Positions 1 through 6,121 of a stretch of 22,870 nucleotides of DNA are shown piece after piece. The notes below the pieces were generated by a model that ran no database searches, was not told the origin of the DNA, and saw only the letters and a list, made by a program, of their open reading frames with translations. The stretch comes from a virus, in IMG/VR virus record IMGVR_UViG_3300042475_002499, positions 1 through 22,870 of that record; one strand, given 5' to 3'. Every line of letters starts with the position of its first letter. The first letter of the stretch is position 1. The translations under genes were made by a program, and so were the position numbers.

Positions 1-11
1 ATCTTCACGCC

Positions 12-326
12 TTATTGTACCATTTTGATCGCTTTATTAATCATGCGTATCAAACCTCGTCTGGTTATCTTTGAGGCATCAAAGGTCTCTGTATAGCCTC
101 CCTGTGGCATATATTCCTTGTCTAGGAAAGAACCATGTTTTTCCCTTAGTGTTCTTAGTACTAGTGTTTCTACGGCTCTTGCCTTATCCCGTTCGGAAAA
201 CCACCAATACTTAATCAATACCCAACCCTTAGTCCTATGGCTTGCAAACCTTCTTCCGCTTACATCTGATATACCTATCTTGACAGCCTTATATACAGGG
301 CTATAAAGTATATAAAGTAAAGTCAT
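12..326 (-). CDS. GIY-YIG-like (T5orf172/MUG113-type) small protein
   Basis: A 104-residue protein. Its N-terminal half carries a YILYSP strand, then KIGIS, then an Arg-rich stretch and a GW pair (residues about 5-35). This resembles the compact T5orf172/MUG113 branch of the GIY-YIG superfamily, in which Tyr, Lys-x-Gly and a following Arg shape the nuclease site. The C-terminal half has a conserved-looking Glu (residue 53) and a basic helix. Phages use such proteins as homing or restriction-type nucleases, but many copies are small and of unknown role, and the classical second YIG motif is not clear here. A -10 box (TATAAT) ends 6 nt before the ATG, so the mRNA is probably leaderless. It is the last gene of a short minus-strand pair with the oxygenase upstream. 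Family assignment is moderate, activity unproven. Confidence 0.45.
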   Translation of the reverse strand: MTLLYILYSPVYKAVKIGISDVSGRRFASHRTKGWVLIKYWWFSERDKARAVETLVLRTLREKHGSFLDKEYMPQGGYTETFDASKITRRGLIRMINKAIKMVQ

Positions 327-332
327 GTCTTT

Positions 333-338
333 ATTATA
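333..338 (-). promoter_or_regulatory. -10 box of a leaderless promoter (GIY-YIG-like gene)
   Basis: A perfect TATAAT on the minus strand is separated from the ATG at 326 by exactly 6 nt, the same spacing as at twelve other genes in this window. No convincing -35 box is seen 17 nt upstream. Confidence 0.55.
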
Positions 339-353
339 CCCCGTCGAAAATGA

Positions 354-983
354 CTATTTAAAAAGCACTTCTCTTGTTGAGTCTTTGGTAAACCACATGG
401 GGATAGTATATCTGTCTTCGTTTGTAATATTTATTTGATGAACCATATCAACATTGTGCGATGGAAAAATTACTAAATTCCCTAAACTTGGCTTGATTGA
501 CAAATTCATAGTTGGAAAATAAAGTTCTCCACCATCATTTACTGTATTTAAATATAAAATAGAACTATAAGCAAAATGTTGTTGATACCCACTTCCCACA
601 TCAGAATGAACCCTTAGCCAATCACCCTTTAAATGTTTAGCCAACCACAAAGAGGTCAGATACTGGGTCTCTTTTTCCTCATATAATTCTTTTATATTTG
701 TTTTTGCTTTTTCAACTATACTTTTGATTAAATCCTCTATGTCTTCAAGCCTTGTTATAAATTTTTCTGGTTTATACGTTTTCATTTCGTCGTCTTGTCC
801 AAACCTTCTTTTATAAAATCTATTTTCAAGATAAACAAAGTTTGGACTTGATCCATCGCTCATCCAAGGTTCGGCATTAATAATATTACGATTTATATAA
901 TTAATTATTTTATTTGATTCTTCCGTGTTTATAAAATTTTCAACGATTTTTACTTTTTCTTCTGGATCTTGAAATGCTGTCAT
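354..983 (-). CDS. 2OG/Fe(II)-dependent oxygenase, prolyl-4-hydroxylase-like
   Basis: A 209-residue protein with the double-stranded beta-helix signature of 2-oxoglutarate/Fe(II) oxygenases. The iron ligands are visible as H126-S-D128 and a distal H182, with R191 placed to bind the 2OG carboxylate. The stretch SSILYLN...GGELYFP between them is typical of the P4H-like (2OG-FeII_Oxy_3) group. Such enzymes couple decarboxylation of 2OG to hydroxylation of a protein, nucleic acid or small molecule; the substrate cannot be read here. It starts with a TACAAT box 6 nt upstream of ATG, back to back with the plus-strand miniprotein at 1016. It is one of seven oxygenases in the window and resembles none of the others closely outside the metal site. 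Confidence 0.85.
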   Translation of the reverse strand: MTAFQDPEEKVKIVENFINTEESNKIINYINRNIINAEPWMSDGSSPNFVYLENRFYKRRFGQDDEMKTYKPEKFITRLEDIEDLIKSIVEKAKTNIKELYEEKETQYLTSLWLAKHLKGDWLRVHSDVGSGYQQHFAYSSILYLNTVNDGGELYFPTMNLSIKPSLGNLVIFPSHNVDMVHQINITNEDRYTIPMWFTKDSTREVLFK

Positions 984-989
984 TTATCT

Positions 990-995
990 ATTGTA
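990..995 (-). promoter_or_regulatory. -10 box of a leaderless promoter (oxygenase at 354-983)
   Basis: TACAAT on the minus strand ends 6 nt before the ATG at 983. It lies beside the divergent TATAAT at 1004, so the two promoters face away from each other within about 30 bp. The -35 is weak. Confidence 0.45.
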
Positions 996-1003
996 TCATA
1001 GGG

Positions 1004-1009
1004 TATAAT
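1004..1009 (+). promoter_or_regulatory. -10 box of a leaderless promoter (miniprotein at 1016)
   Basis: Perfect TATAAT, 6 nt before the ATG at 1016. There is no room for a Shine-Dalgarno sequence if transcription starts about 7 nt downstream of the box. No strong -35 is visible. Confidence 0.5.
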
Positions 1010-1015
1010 TAATAT

Positions 1016-1111
1016 ATGAATGAACAAAAAATAAAACAAAGCGTTAGGGCTTTAACAGTCCTATTTGGAATATTTATTGCCGTAACCATAATTGCAGCCA
1101 TATTTGCTTGA
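1016..1111 (+). CDS. Single-pass membrane miniprotein (31 aa)
   Basis: The reading frame encodes MNEQKIKQSVRAL followed by a hydrophobic segment of about 18 residues ending in AIFA. It has a short polar N-terminus with two Lys and one Arg and then one transmembrane helix to the C-terminus, so an N-in orientation is likely. No family is recognised. It is supported as a gene by a TATAAT box 6 nt upstream of the ATG and by its TGA stop being embedded in the -35 box of the next gene, the same arrangement seen for certain genes. Small membrane proteins of this kind are common in phages. Confidence 0.5.
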   Translation: MNEQKIKQSVRALTVLFGIFIAVTIIAAIFA

Positions 1112-1136
1112 CATATAGCCATAAACCTGTCATACT
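1108..1136 (+). promoter_or_regulatory. Leaderless promoter TTGACA-N17-CATACT
   Basis: Consensus -35 TTGACA (1108-1113), 17-nt spacer, -10 CATACT (1131-1136), then 6 nt to the ATG at 1143. The TGA stop of the preceding miniprotein lies inside TTGACA. Confidence 0.8.
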
Positions 1137-1142
1137 AGTAGT

Positions 1143-1658
1143 ATGCAAACATTTCTACCATCTCAAGACTTTACCCAGTCTGCCCAAATACTAGACTCAA
1201 AGCGCCTTAACAAACAAATATTAGAGTGCTACCAGATTCTCAATGTTCTATCTGGCAAGTCGCCTACAGGTGGATGGCGTAATCATCCAGCAGTATTGAT
1301 GTGGCGTGGCTTTGAGCGAGGTCTATGGGCGTATGTGCAGGCTATGATTGTGGAAGCCAAGTATCGTGGTATCAAGACAGAAAACAATGAGACAAACCTG
1401 AACAGACTTAAAGACCAGTGTTGGGATGATTGGGGTAGCGATGCTCCAGCATTTTGGTTTGACAACAACAAATTGTCTAGGGTTACTACTACACACAAGG
1501 TAAGTTTGTTTAACAAAGATCCTTTGTATTATGCAAGGTTTCAGCCACATGTTAATAGTTTCTTTAACTCCCCTTGCTGTCCTGAGCGTAAGTTGCCGTG
1601 TAAGTATTATTGGCCAACACACGAAAAAGTAACCGATAGTGCCCTTGTAGGGAATTGA
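1143..1658 (+). CDS. Pyrimidine-dimer DNA glycosylase-like protein (Pyr_excise family)
   Basis: A 171-residue protein. The N-terminal part reads LDSKRLNKQ...E..QIL, then GWRNHPAVLMW and an aromatic helix GLWAYV (residues about 17-66). This pattern of a basic RLNKQ helix followed by NHP and MW motifs matches phage proteins of the Pyr_excise group (PF03013), which includes T4 endonuclease V-like base-excision enzymes acting on UV-induced pyrimidine dimers. The C-terminal part is Cys/His containing (SPCCPERKLPCKYYW), possibly a small metal site. An enzyme of this type would repair UV damage in a phage of sunlit water, consistent with the phosphatase-type repair protein at 4040. It has its own strong leaderless promoter. 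The family assignment is by motif only and the catalytic residue is not proven. Confidence 0.6.
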   Translation: MQTFLPSQDFTQSAQILDSKRLNKQILECYQILNVLSGKSPTGGWRNHPAVLMWRGFERGLWAYVQAMIVEAKYRGIKTENNETNLNRLKDQCWDDWGSDAPAFWFDNNKLSRVTTTHKVSLFNKDPLYYARFQPHVNSFFNSPCCPERKLPCKYYWPTHEKVTDSALVGN

Positions 1659-1696
1659 TAAGTTTTTTTTATTTTCCGCCAAAATTTAAAACATGA

Positions 1697-1702
1697 TATA
1701 AT
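1697..1702 (+). promoter_or_regulatory. -10 box of a leaderless promoter (miniprotein at 1709)
   Basis: Perfect TATAAT with 6 nt to the ATG at 1709. The position 17 nt upstream reads TTCCGC, a weak -35. The T-rich stretch 1663-1675 lies upstream. Confidence 0.55.
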
Positions 1703-1708
1703 CTAGAT

Positions 1709-1834
1709 ATGGAAAAATCAAGGTGTCATTTTTGCGATAAAGAAGCACAATACTACGATGTTGTGCTAAAAAACGCCGAATACATTGTGGGCGATGTTTG
1801 CGTAGATCACCTTTCCGTAGAATTTGTATCCTAG
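1709..1834 (+). CDS. Zinc-ribbon miniprotein (41 aa)
   Basis: A short frame with an N-terminal CHFC knuckle (C6, C9) and a C-terminal C-V-D-H knuckle (C32, H35), the spacing of a small treble-clef or rubredoxin-like zinc ribbon. Residues between the knuckles (YYDVVLKNAEY) would form the hairpin. It starts 6 nt after a perfect TATAAT box. No specific family is recognised. It belongs to a set of tiny Cys/His proteins in this window that may be nucleic-acid or protein binders. The stop at 1834 is followed within 12 nt by the promoter of the next gene. Confidence 0.55.
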   Translation: MEKSRCHFCDKEAQYYDVVLKNAEYIVGDVCVDHLSVEFVS

Positions 1835-1845
1835 AAACTGGATGG

Positions 1846-1851
1846 TATAAT
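1846..1851 (+). promoter_or_regulatory. -10 box of a leaderless promoter (oxygenase at 1858)
   Basis: TATAAT followed by six A residues and then ATG at 1858. TTGTAT at 1824-1829 with a 16-nt spacer is a possible -35. This fixes the start at 1858 rather than the in-frame ATG at 1798. Confidence 0.65.
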
Positions 1852-1857
1852 AAAAAA

Positions 1858-2628
1858 ATGACATATAGTGCTGAAGACTACAAAGAAAGAAATGTAACTA
1901 AACTGGTAGAGATTTGGGAGCCAAGAAAAGAATACATTGAAAAAGACCTGTGGGTAATAAGAAACTTTCTTTCAGATGAAGAATTGGTTTGGTTAAATAA
2001 AGAAGCAAATAATCCAGTTGGGTGGTACACCACAATGAGATCACCTTATGGGGGTAATACTAAAAACAAATTTTTAGGTTATATACCAGATTACGATCCC
2101 GTCAGTGGGGCTATGCTTGTTCCTAAAGACAACTCTAGGTGGGGATACAAAGATCCCGTAGGATATTTTGAGCCTAGATTAGAGGCTGTAATGCCTAAGT
2201 ATTTTGCTGGTGCTGGTGCACTTCAATCTTTTTTTGAAGTTCCTGAAGAGCAGATTATTGCAGAACTTGGCAGTACTGTTGACTATGCTATGGACTGGCA
2301 CTGGGAAAGAGACGATAATGACGATGAAGAGCAGCAAAGAACAATTGTAGTAAATTCAAAAACTCAAGGGAAAAGAATATTAAGTGAAGCAAAGATTTCT
2401 GCATCTTTGAGCATTTATATAAATGATAACTTTGATGGTGGAGTTCTTGAGTTTAAGAATAAAGATTATGTAATCAATCCAGAGCCAGGCATGCTAGTTA
2501 ATGTTCCTTTATATAAAGAGTTTGAGCATAGAGTTACAAAAGTTACTAATGGAAATCGACACACTATATATGGAAGATGTTGGGATAGTTTAGAAGGAAT
2601 CTACAAGTCAACAGATGAAGACTGCTAA
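1858..2628 (+). CDS. 2OG/Fe(II)-dependent oxygenase with HxE metal motif and DEDC tail
   Basis: A 256-residue protein of the 2OG/Fe(II) superfamily. The proximal motif is DW-H148-W-E150, so the usual HxD acid is Glu. The distal His is H224 in FEHRVTKV and the 2OG-binding Arg is likely R234 in NRHTIYGR. The segment TTMRSPYGGNTKNKF (about 58-72) is shared with the oxygenases at 7420 and 8107, and all three end in the same kind of tail (here STDEDC). The frame remains open to an upstream ATG at 1798, but that start would overlap the zinc-ribbon gene; the leaderless promoter supports 1858. The next gene begins directly after the stop, which suggests translational coupling. The substrate is unknown. 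Confidence 0.8.
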   Translation: MTYSAEDYKERNVTKLVEIWEPRKEYIEKDLWVIRNFLSDEELVWLNKEANNPVGWYTTMRSPYGGNTKNKFLGYIPDYDPVSGAMLVPKDNSRWGYKDPVGYFEPRLEAVMPKYFAGAGALQSFFEVPEEQIIAELGSTVDYAMDWHWERDDNDDEEQQRTIVVNSKTQGKRILSEAKISASLSIYINDNFDGGVLEFKNKDYVINPEPGMLVNVPLYKEFEHRVTKVTNGNRHTIYGRCWDSLEGIYKSTDEDC

Positions 2629-2859
2629 ATGAATAAAAGAATATTAAAAGATGGATCAGAAGTAGATTCATATGATAAGCCAGTTGATTTAATTATTCAT
2701 ACAAAAGCACCTGGAAAATGGAAATTAATAGATTTAGAAACTGGTCAAGAATATCTTGGATCAGAAATACCGCATGGTACATTTTCAGAAGTTTTAAGAA
2801 ACAAAGTTTTAAATGGTATCATCGGCTCTTGGTTCAAAACCAAGGGTAGAGATATTTGA
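2629..2859 (+). CDS. Hypothetical protein (76 aa)
   Basis: Its ATG follows the TAA of the upstream oxygenase without a gap, so it is probably co-translated. The sequence has a basic N-terminus, a beta-type middle (KWKLIDLETGQEYLGSEIPHG) resembling small phage SH3-like or beta-barrel proteins, and an amphipathic C-terminus (VLRNKVLNGIIGSWF). No family is recognised. Its TGA stop lies inside the TTGACA -35 box of the following gene. Possibly it partners the upstream oxygenase, but this rests only on coupling. Confidence 0.65.
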   Translation: MNKRILKDGSEVDSYDKPVDLIIHTKAPGKWKLIDLETGQEYLGSEIPHGTFSEVLRNKVLNGIIGSWFKTKGRDI

Positions 2860-2884
2860 CAAACCAATCACAGTAAGGTATACT
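2856..2884 (+). promoter_or_regulatory. Leaderless promoter TTGACA-N17-TATACT
   Basis: TTGACA (2856-2861), 17-nt spacer, TATACT (2879-2884), 6 nt, ATG at 2891. The TGA stop of the preceding gene is within the -35 box. Confidence 0.85.
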
Positions 2885-2890
2885 TAAAAT

Positions 2891-3142
2891 ATGGAACAAT
2901 GGGTAAACGACTACGCATCATATGTGCTTGTTTTAAGCGGTGCTGCTGCTATGTTTGTAATTGGCAGAAAGAAAAGATTTGGCTGGCTTTGGTTTATATT
3001 TAATGAATTTATGTGGACTGCATATGCTCTAATTACAAAGCAGTATGGGTTTATACTTGGTGCTATCCTGTATGGTGTAGTGGGAGTTAAGTCTTTCATT
3101 CATTGGAAAGAAAAAGATAAAACAGAAAGGTTAATGCATTAA
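2891..3142 (+). CDS. Small multi-pass membrane protein, PnuC-like half
   Basis: An 83-residue protein with three hydrophobic segments (about 12-24, 30-47 and 51-68) separated by short polar loops with Arg/Lys (GRKKRFG, TKQYG). The pattern of aromatic helices and the ending IHWKEKDK recall one three-helix repeat of PnuC/SemiSWEET-type transporters. PnuC carries nicotinamide riboside across the inner membrane and normally has about twice this length, so this would have to dimerise or do something else. A link with the nucleotidyltransferase fusion at 6371, whose family includes NMN adenylyltransferases, is tempting but speculative. It has its own strong leaderless promoter. A membrane protein is certain; the PnuC relation is weak. 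Confidence 0.7.
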   Translation: MEQWVNDYASYVLVLSGAAAMFVIGRKKRFGWLWFIFNEFMWTAYALITKQYGFILGAILYGVVGVKSFIHWKEKDKTERLMH

Positions 3143-3144
3143 TT

Positions 3145-3234
3145 ATGATTAGTTTATTTTTTTTAATTCCAGCATTTGTTGCTGGATATATAGTTTGTTA
3201 CCTAGTTATGACCTGGGGAGTTGATCAAAACTAA
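3145..3234 (+). CDS. Single-pass membrane miniprotein (29 aa)
   Basis: The frame MISLFFLIPAFVAGYIVC continues as a hydrophobic helix and ends GVDQN. It starts 3 nt after the stop of the PnuC-like gene, so it may be translationally coupled and could act with it in the membrane. No family is recognised and there is no independent promoter. It ends just before the convergent oxygenase gene on the other strand. Confidence 0.45.
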   Translation: MISLFFLIPAFVAGYIVCYLVMTWGVDQN

Positions 3235-3238
3235 GTTT

Positions 3239-3880
3239 TTAAGAAAGGCTATTTCTAAATTCACAAATATTTTTAAAAACTTCATCATTTGGCCATAATT
3301 TTTGTAAATCAGAATAGTCAGTCGGATTTTCTTTTTTTGCAAATCTAAAAAAAATCATTTTTACAAAATCTCCATCATTAAATATTTTGTTGGGTCGCCA
3401 GTGTGCAGTTTTATTTGGATTAAAAACTAGGGCAGAGTTGTTTTTAATTTCATAAGTTTCAAAATTTACACCAATATCCCATCTTGTGTTTGAGTCAAAT
3501 TGATAGTTAACTATTAAGTCGTTATTGTCACCATCATAATGCGGAGGCAGACTTGGTGTTCCATACCTAGAACTATATTCTACATATGTGATAGAGGATA
3601 GCGTTAGATCAAGGCCAGAGATATAGTTTGCAAGTTTTGTCAATCTTATAGTGAGTGATTTGTCCGCAAGTTCTAAGTTTTTAACAGGAAATAAATCTGA
3701 AATATTATTGATATTAAATTGTATTCTTCCGAGATACTTTGAAACAGAAATATATGAATCTTGATCATCAAATATAAAATTTCCATATTCGTCTTTTGGT
3801 GCTTCAAGATCTTTTGTTATATTATTAAATATTGAAATTTCTTTTTCAGAAAGTAAATTATCAATAATTTTTGTATCCAT
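3239..3880 (-). CDS. 2OG/Fe(II)-dependent oxygenase (PPHYD group)
   Basis: A 213-residue oxygenase with proximal motif LPP-H114-Y-D116, distal H160 followed by W-R162-P, and a hydrophobic strand FVKMIFFRF. It is clearly paralogous to residues about 1-213 of the protein at 5135: both carry VEYS..YG.P.LPPH.D, then NSAL.FNPN, then HWRP. It is the only minus-strand gene within the plus-strand block 1016-11608 and sits tail to tail with the 29-residue miniprotein (4 nt between the stops). A TATAAT lies 6 nt upstream of its ATG, back to back with the promoter of the gene at 3939. The substrate is unknown. Confidence 0.82.
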   Translation of the reverse strand: MDTKIIDNLLSEKEISIFNNITKDLEAPKDEYGNFIFDDQDSYISVSKYLGRIQFNINNISDLFPVKNLELADKSLTIRLTKLANYISGLDLTLSSITYVEYSSRYGTPSLPPHYDGDNNDLIVNYQFDSNTRWDIGVNFETYEIKNNSALVFNPNKTAHWRPNKIFNDGDFVKMIFFRFAKKENPTDYSDLQKLWPNDEVFKNICEFRNSLS

Positions 3881-3886
3881 TCTGTA

Positions 3887-3892
3887 ATTATA
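3887..3892 (-). promoter_or_regulatory. -10 box of a leaderless promoter (oxygenase at 3239-3880)
   Basis: TATAAT on the minus strand, 6 nt before the ATG at 3880. Divergent from and nearly overlapping the plus-strand promoter at 3904-3932, so one operator could control both. Confidence 0.55.
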
Positions 3893-3903
3893 TCATGCAG
3901 AAT

Positions 3904-3932
3904 TTGACAAAACTGCTATTTTACGATAAAAT
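3904..3932 (+). promoter_or_regulatory. Leaderless promoter TTGACA-N17-TAAAAT
   Basis: TTGACA (3904-3909), 17-nt spacer, TAAAAT (3927-3932), 6 nt, ATG at 3939. Confidence 0.8.
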
Positions 3933-3938
3933 TATATT

Positions 3939-4043
3939 ATGAGTAGACATATAACATGCCCAATTTGCAAAAAAGAGTGGGAACTAAGGTGGGGAATTAT
4001 GGCAAATGAGTCCTTATCCAGACATATGAAGGAGCATAAGTGA
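3939..4043 (+). CDS. C2H2-like zinc-finger miniprotein (34 aa)
   Basis: The frame begins MSRHITCPICKKEW and ends SRHMKEHK. C7 and C10 form one knuckle and H29/H33 the other: a CxxC...HxxxH pattern as in a single C2H2 finger, with a somewhat long middle (18 residues instead of about 12). It starts from a near-consensus leaderless promoter and its TGA overlaps the GTG start of the next gene by 4 nt, so both are probably co-translated. It may be a nucleic-acid-binding accessory to the phosphatase-like protein that follows; that is inference from coupling. Confidence 0.6.
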   Translation: MSRHITCPICKKEWELRWGIMANESLSRHMKEHK

Positions 4044-4489
4044 AACCACTAGCACACATATACGATGTTGACGGAACTCTTGCGAATGTAGATCCATTTT
4101 TACACCATGTTCGTGGTGGCAACAAAGATTACGATGCTTTTCACTATTCTTCCATTGATGCCCTGCCAAATTTTGATGTAATTGAAATGTTAAATAATTC
4201 TTATAATGATAAATATTCAGTCATCATTGTTACATCAAGAAAAGAAAAGTATCGTGGAATCACATCTCTATGGTTGCAAAAAAACAATGTAAGAAGCCAT
4301 GCCCTGTTTATGAGAGCGGACAATGACAACAGACCAGACTATGAAGTTAAAAAAGACATACTAGATAAAATAAATGAACTATGGAACGTAACACATGCAG
4401 TTGATGATAACCCACATGTAATAAAACTATGGGAAGAAAATAATATCCCTACCACAAAAATAGGCACATGGGACGGAGATCGTAGTTGA
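4040..4489 (+). CDS. HAD-family polynucleotide 3'-phosphatase-like protein
   Basis: A 149-residue HAD-superfamily protein. Motif I is D9-V-D11-G-T, motif II is the Ser of IIVTSRKEKYR, and motif IV is AVDDNPHVIKLW. The order D-x-D-G-T, then SR with a WL helix, then MRADNDNRPDYEVKK, then VDD matches the phosphatase domain of T4-type polynucleotide kinase/phosphatase (Pnkp), which removes 3' phosphates at damaged nucleic-acid ends. The P-loop kinase domain is absent, so this is a stand-alone phosphatase, unless the separate kinase at 6371 supplies that activity. The start is a GTG overlapping the zinc-finger gene. Its TGA lies inside the -35 box of the next promoter. Confidence 0.7.
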   Translation: MKPLAHIYDVDGTLANVDPFLHHVRGGNKDYDAFHYSSIDALPNFDVIEMLNNSYNDKYSVIIVTSRKEKYRGITSLWLQKNNVRSHALFMRADNDNRPDYEVKKDILDKINELWNVTHAVDDNPHVIKLWEENNIPTTKIGTWDGDRS

Positions 4490-4514
4490 CCTCAAGAGTT
4501 GGCTATGGTATGAT
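4486..4514 (+). promoter_or_regulatory. Leaderless promoter TTGACC-N17-TATGAT
   Basis: TTGACC (4486-4491) containing the upstream TGA stop, 17-nt spacer, TATGAT (4509-4514), 6 nt, ATG at 4521. Confidence 0.75.
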
Positions 4515-4520
4515 TACTAT

Positions 4521-4691
4521 ATGAAAAAAACTAACAACAAAGTATCACAACATAAGGCAAAGCGTTACGCTAAAAATAAAAAGAGGCTTAAAGATAAACC
4601 ACATCTTTCTAAGTTTGAGCGCCAACAAATTGCAAAAAGGGCAGAAATTTTAGGCGCATCGTTGCAAAGCATGACTAACCATGCTAGATAA
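4521..4691 (+). CDS. Small Lys/Arg-rich protein (56 aa)
   Basis: The first half is very basic (many Lys with Arg, His and Gln), as in nucleic-acid-binding tails or small ribosomal proteins; the second half is an amphipathic helix (FERQQIAKRAEILGASLQ). No family is recognised. It has a clear leaderless promoter and its last 11 nt overlap the start of the next gene, consistent with coupled expression. Probably a nucleic-acid-binding phage protein, but only from charge. Confidence 0.55.
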   Translation: MKKTNNKVSQHKAKRYAKNKKRLKDKPHLSKFERQQIAKRAEILGASLQSMTNHAR

Positions 4692-4944
4692 TATAATCAA
4701 ACTTATATTTTCTTGGGAAAAACTTAGGCTTGCAGTTTTTGCTGAAGTAGATTGGTATAATTCAATTACCAGAACACTAAACGATCCAGACTCTATGAAA
4801 ACTGCTTCCGCTTTTTGGTGTGAAGAAGATGGATGGCGTGGCTGGGGCATTAAAGATGATGGCTCATATTATTTTCACGATGTACCAGAAAAACACCTTA
4901 GTGATATATTTGATATAATAATAGATAAAGAAACAGTATACTAA
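4681..4944 (+). CDS. Hypothetical protein (87 aa)
   Basis: The sequence has a hydrophobic N-terminal helix, then a Trp-rich centre (FWCEEDGWRGWGIKDDGSYYFHDVP) and an acidic C-terminus. The GWRGWGI...SYYFHDVPE stretch looks like a compact beta-sheet module. No family is recognised. It begins inside the upstream basic gene and is followed after 12 nt by the CDGSH gene, which has its own ribosome binding site. Confidence 0.6.
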   Translation: MLDNIIKLIFSWEKLRLAVFAEVDWYNSITRTLNDPDSMKTASAFWCEEDGWRGWGIKDDGSYYFHDVPEKHLSDIFDIIIDKETVY

Positions 4945-4956
4945 AGGAGATGCAGT

Positions 4957-5142
4957 ATGGCATGTGGATGTGGATTTTCAACTGAGTACCCAGCCTGTAA
5001 CGGAACTCATAAAGTTGTAAAGGCTGTAAAAGATAAAATTATTGCTGACATTGAGGCAATCGATATATCTGATGGAAAGTTAAACGGCTTGGGCATGAAA
5101 ATGCTTGTGATTGAAGCGGTTAAAAAGGTAAAGGGTGTATGA
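4957..5142 (+). CDS. CDGSH-type iron-sulfur miniprotein
   Basis: Residues 3-18 contain C3-x-C5-x2-S-x4-P-x-C14-N-G-T-H18, the CDGSH iron-sulfur motif (PF09360, mitoNEET type) with Asn replacing Asp. The three Cys and the His would hold a 2Fe-2S cluster. The remaining 40 residues form a Lys-rich helical tail (VVKAVKDKIIADIEAIDI) unlike the two-motif cyanobacterial or eukaryotic forms. An AAGGAG Shine-Dalgarno sits 8 nt upstream of the ATG. The last 8 nt overlap the GTG start of the following oxygenase, which suggests that the cluster protein and the oxygenase are made together; an electron-transfer or redox-sensing role is possible but not shown. Confidence 0.65.
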   Translation: MACGCGFSTEYPACNGTHKVVKAVKDKIIADIEAIDISDGKLNGLGMKMLVIEAVKKVKGV

Positions 5143-6088
5143 CTTGACTATTTTTTACAACGAATGCGTAAAAAATAAAAATGTTTGGAAAATAGAAAAT
5201 GTTTTTTCAGATACAGAATTAAAAAACATTTATGAAAAAGTTAATCAAAAAAGAAACGAGTTTGATGAAAATTTTGTTTTTCATGGAGACTCTAGCCTAG
5301 AAGATGTAAGCGGAATAGGACCAGATCCAGACCTTGGCAGGTTTAGAATTGGAAGAATAGAAATAACACAAGAAGTTTTTAAAAAAATAAACGATTTATT
5401 AAAAGATAAAACAAATAAAAATTTAAAACTAAGCGGTATAAGTTGTGTTGAATACAGCAATGAATACGGGGATCCAAATTTACCACCACACTTCGATTCT
5501 TGCGAAACAGATTTAATTATAAACTTTCAATTACAATCTAATACCGAATGGGAGTTAGGATTAAATTTAGAAGTTTATAAACTCGAAGACAATTCAGCAT
5601 TAATTTTTAATCCTAATGAAATAATTCACTGGAGGCCTTTTAAAAAATTTAAAGATCAAGAGTTTGTCAAGATGATTTTTTTTAGATTTACAGATTACAA
5701 AACAGACAATAGTCATTTAATGCTAAGTCAAGACGACGAAATTTTTAGCGAAGTTCTTAAATATAGAATGAGTTTGTGTCATAACTTACAAGACTGTGAC
5801 TGCTTTTGTGATGATTGCAAAAAGGCACAAAAAAATATTATAGATAAAATTATTGAAGAGTATAGAACTTGTCCAAATATAGTTCAATCAGAAGACAGAC
5901 TATTTTGTTATACATGGTGGAGACATGACGATTGTGAAAGAATTAGAGAGTTGTTGTATAGGATTACTAAAAATCGTTTATATACCCTGCCAGAAATAAG
6001 ACCATCAGTTAGTACTGCCATAGAAGAAATGATTAATGATCCAGATACCGCAGAAATATTACGAAGACTTGAAGACAGCGGTATTTGA
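5135..6088 (+). CDS. 2OG/Fe(II)-dependent oxygenase fused to a Cys-rich C-terminal domain
   Basis: Residues about 1-213 are a 2OG/Fe(II) oxygenase of the same group as the one at 3239 (LPP-H119-F-D121, distal H165-WRP). The 3239 protein stops at the position corresponding to RMSL here, but this one continues for about 100 residues. The extension opens with a dense Cys cluster (C215, C221, C223, C225, C228 in LCHNLQDCDCFCDDCKK), probably a metal site, followed by a helical region with more Cys (C246, C258, C267), a WWRHDDCERIREL helix and an acidic end. The extension matches no family I recognise. The GTG start overlaps the CDGSH gene. Its TGA lies in the -35 box of the tRNA promoter. Confidence 0.8.
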   Translation: MYDLTIFYNECVKNKNVWKIENVFSDTELKNIYEKVNQKRNEFDENFVFHGDSSLEDVSGIGPDPDLGRFRIGRIEITQEVFKKINDLLKDKTNKNLKLSGISCVEYSNEYGDPNLPPHFDSCETDLIINFQLQSNTEWELGLNLEVYKLEDNSALIFNPNEIIHWRPFKKFKDQEFVKMIFFRFTDYKTDNSHLMLSQDDEIFSEVLKYRMSLCHNLQDCDCFCDDCKKAQKNIIDKIIEEYRTCPNIVQSEDRLFCYTWWRHDDCERIRELLYRITKNRLYTLPEIRPSVSTAIEEMINDPDTAEILRRLEDSGI

Positions 6089-6113
6089 CAAGCAGTACAA
6101 TACAAACTATAAT
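6085..6113 (+). promoter_or_regulatory. Promoter of the tRNA cluster, TTGACA-N17-TATAAT
   Basis: Full consensus: TTGACA (6085-6090, containing the upstream TGA), 17-nt spacer, TATAAT (6108-6113). Transcription should start at about 6120, within a few bases of the mature tRNA 5' end at 6122. Confidence 0.85.
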
Positions 6114-6121
6114 TAAATAAT

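Noticed and set aside
1638-1675. Intrinsic terminator after the 1143 gene (CCCT-TGT-AGGG followed by T8)
   Set aside because: The stem is only 4 bp and the T run is 10 nt away from it, too weak to call.
1283-1682. Minus-strand frames opposite the Pyr_excise-like gene
   Set aside because: No promoter or ribosome binding site, and the plus frame has family motifs and a consensus leaderless promoter.
5135-6088. Two genes joined by a sequencing frameshift
   Set aside because: The frame is continuous with no stop or frame change between the oxygenase and the Cys-rich part, so a genuine fusion is the simpler reading, although an assembly error cannot be excluded.
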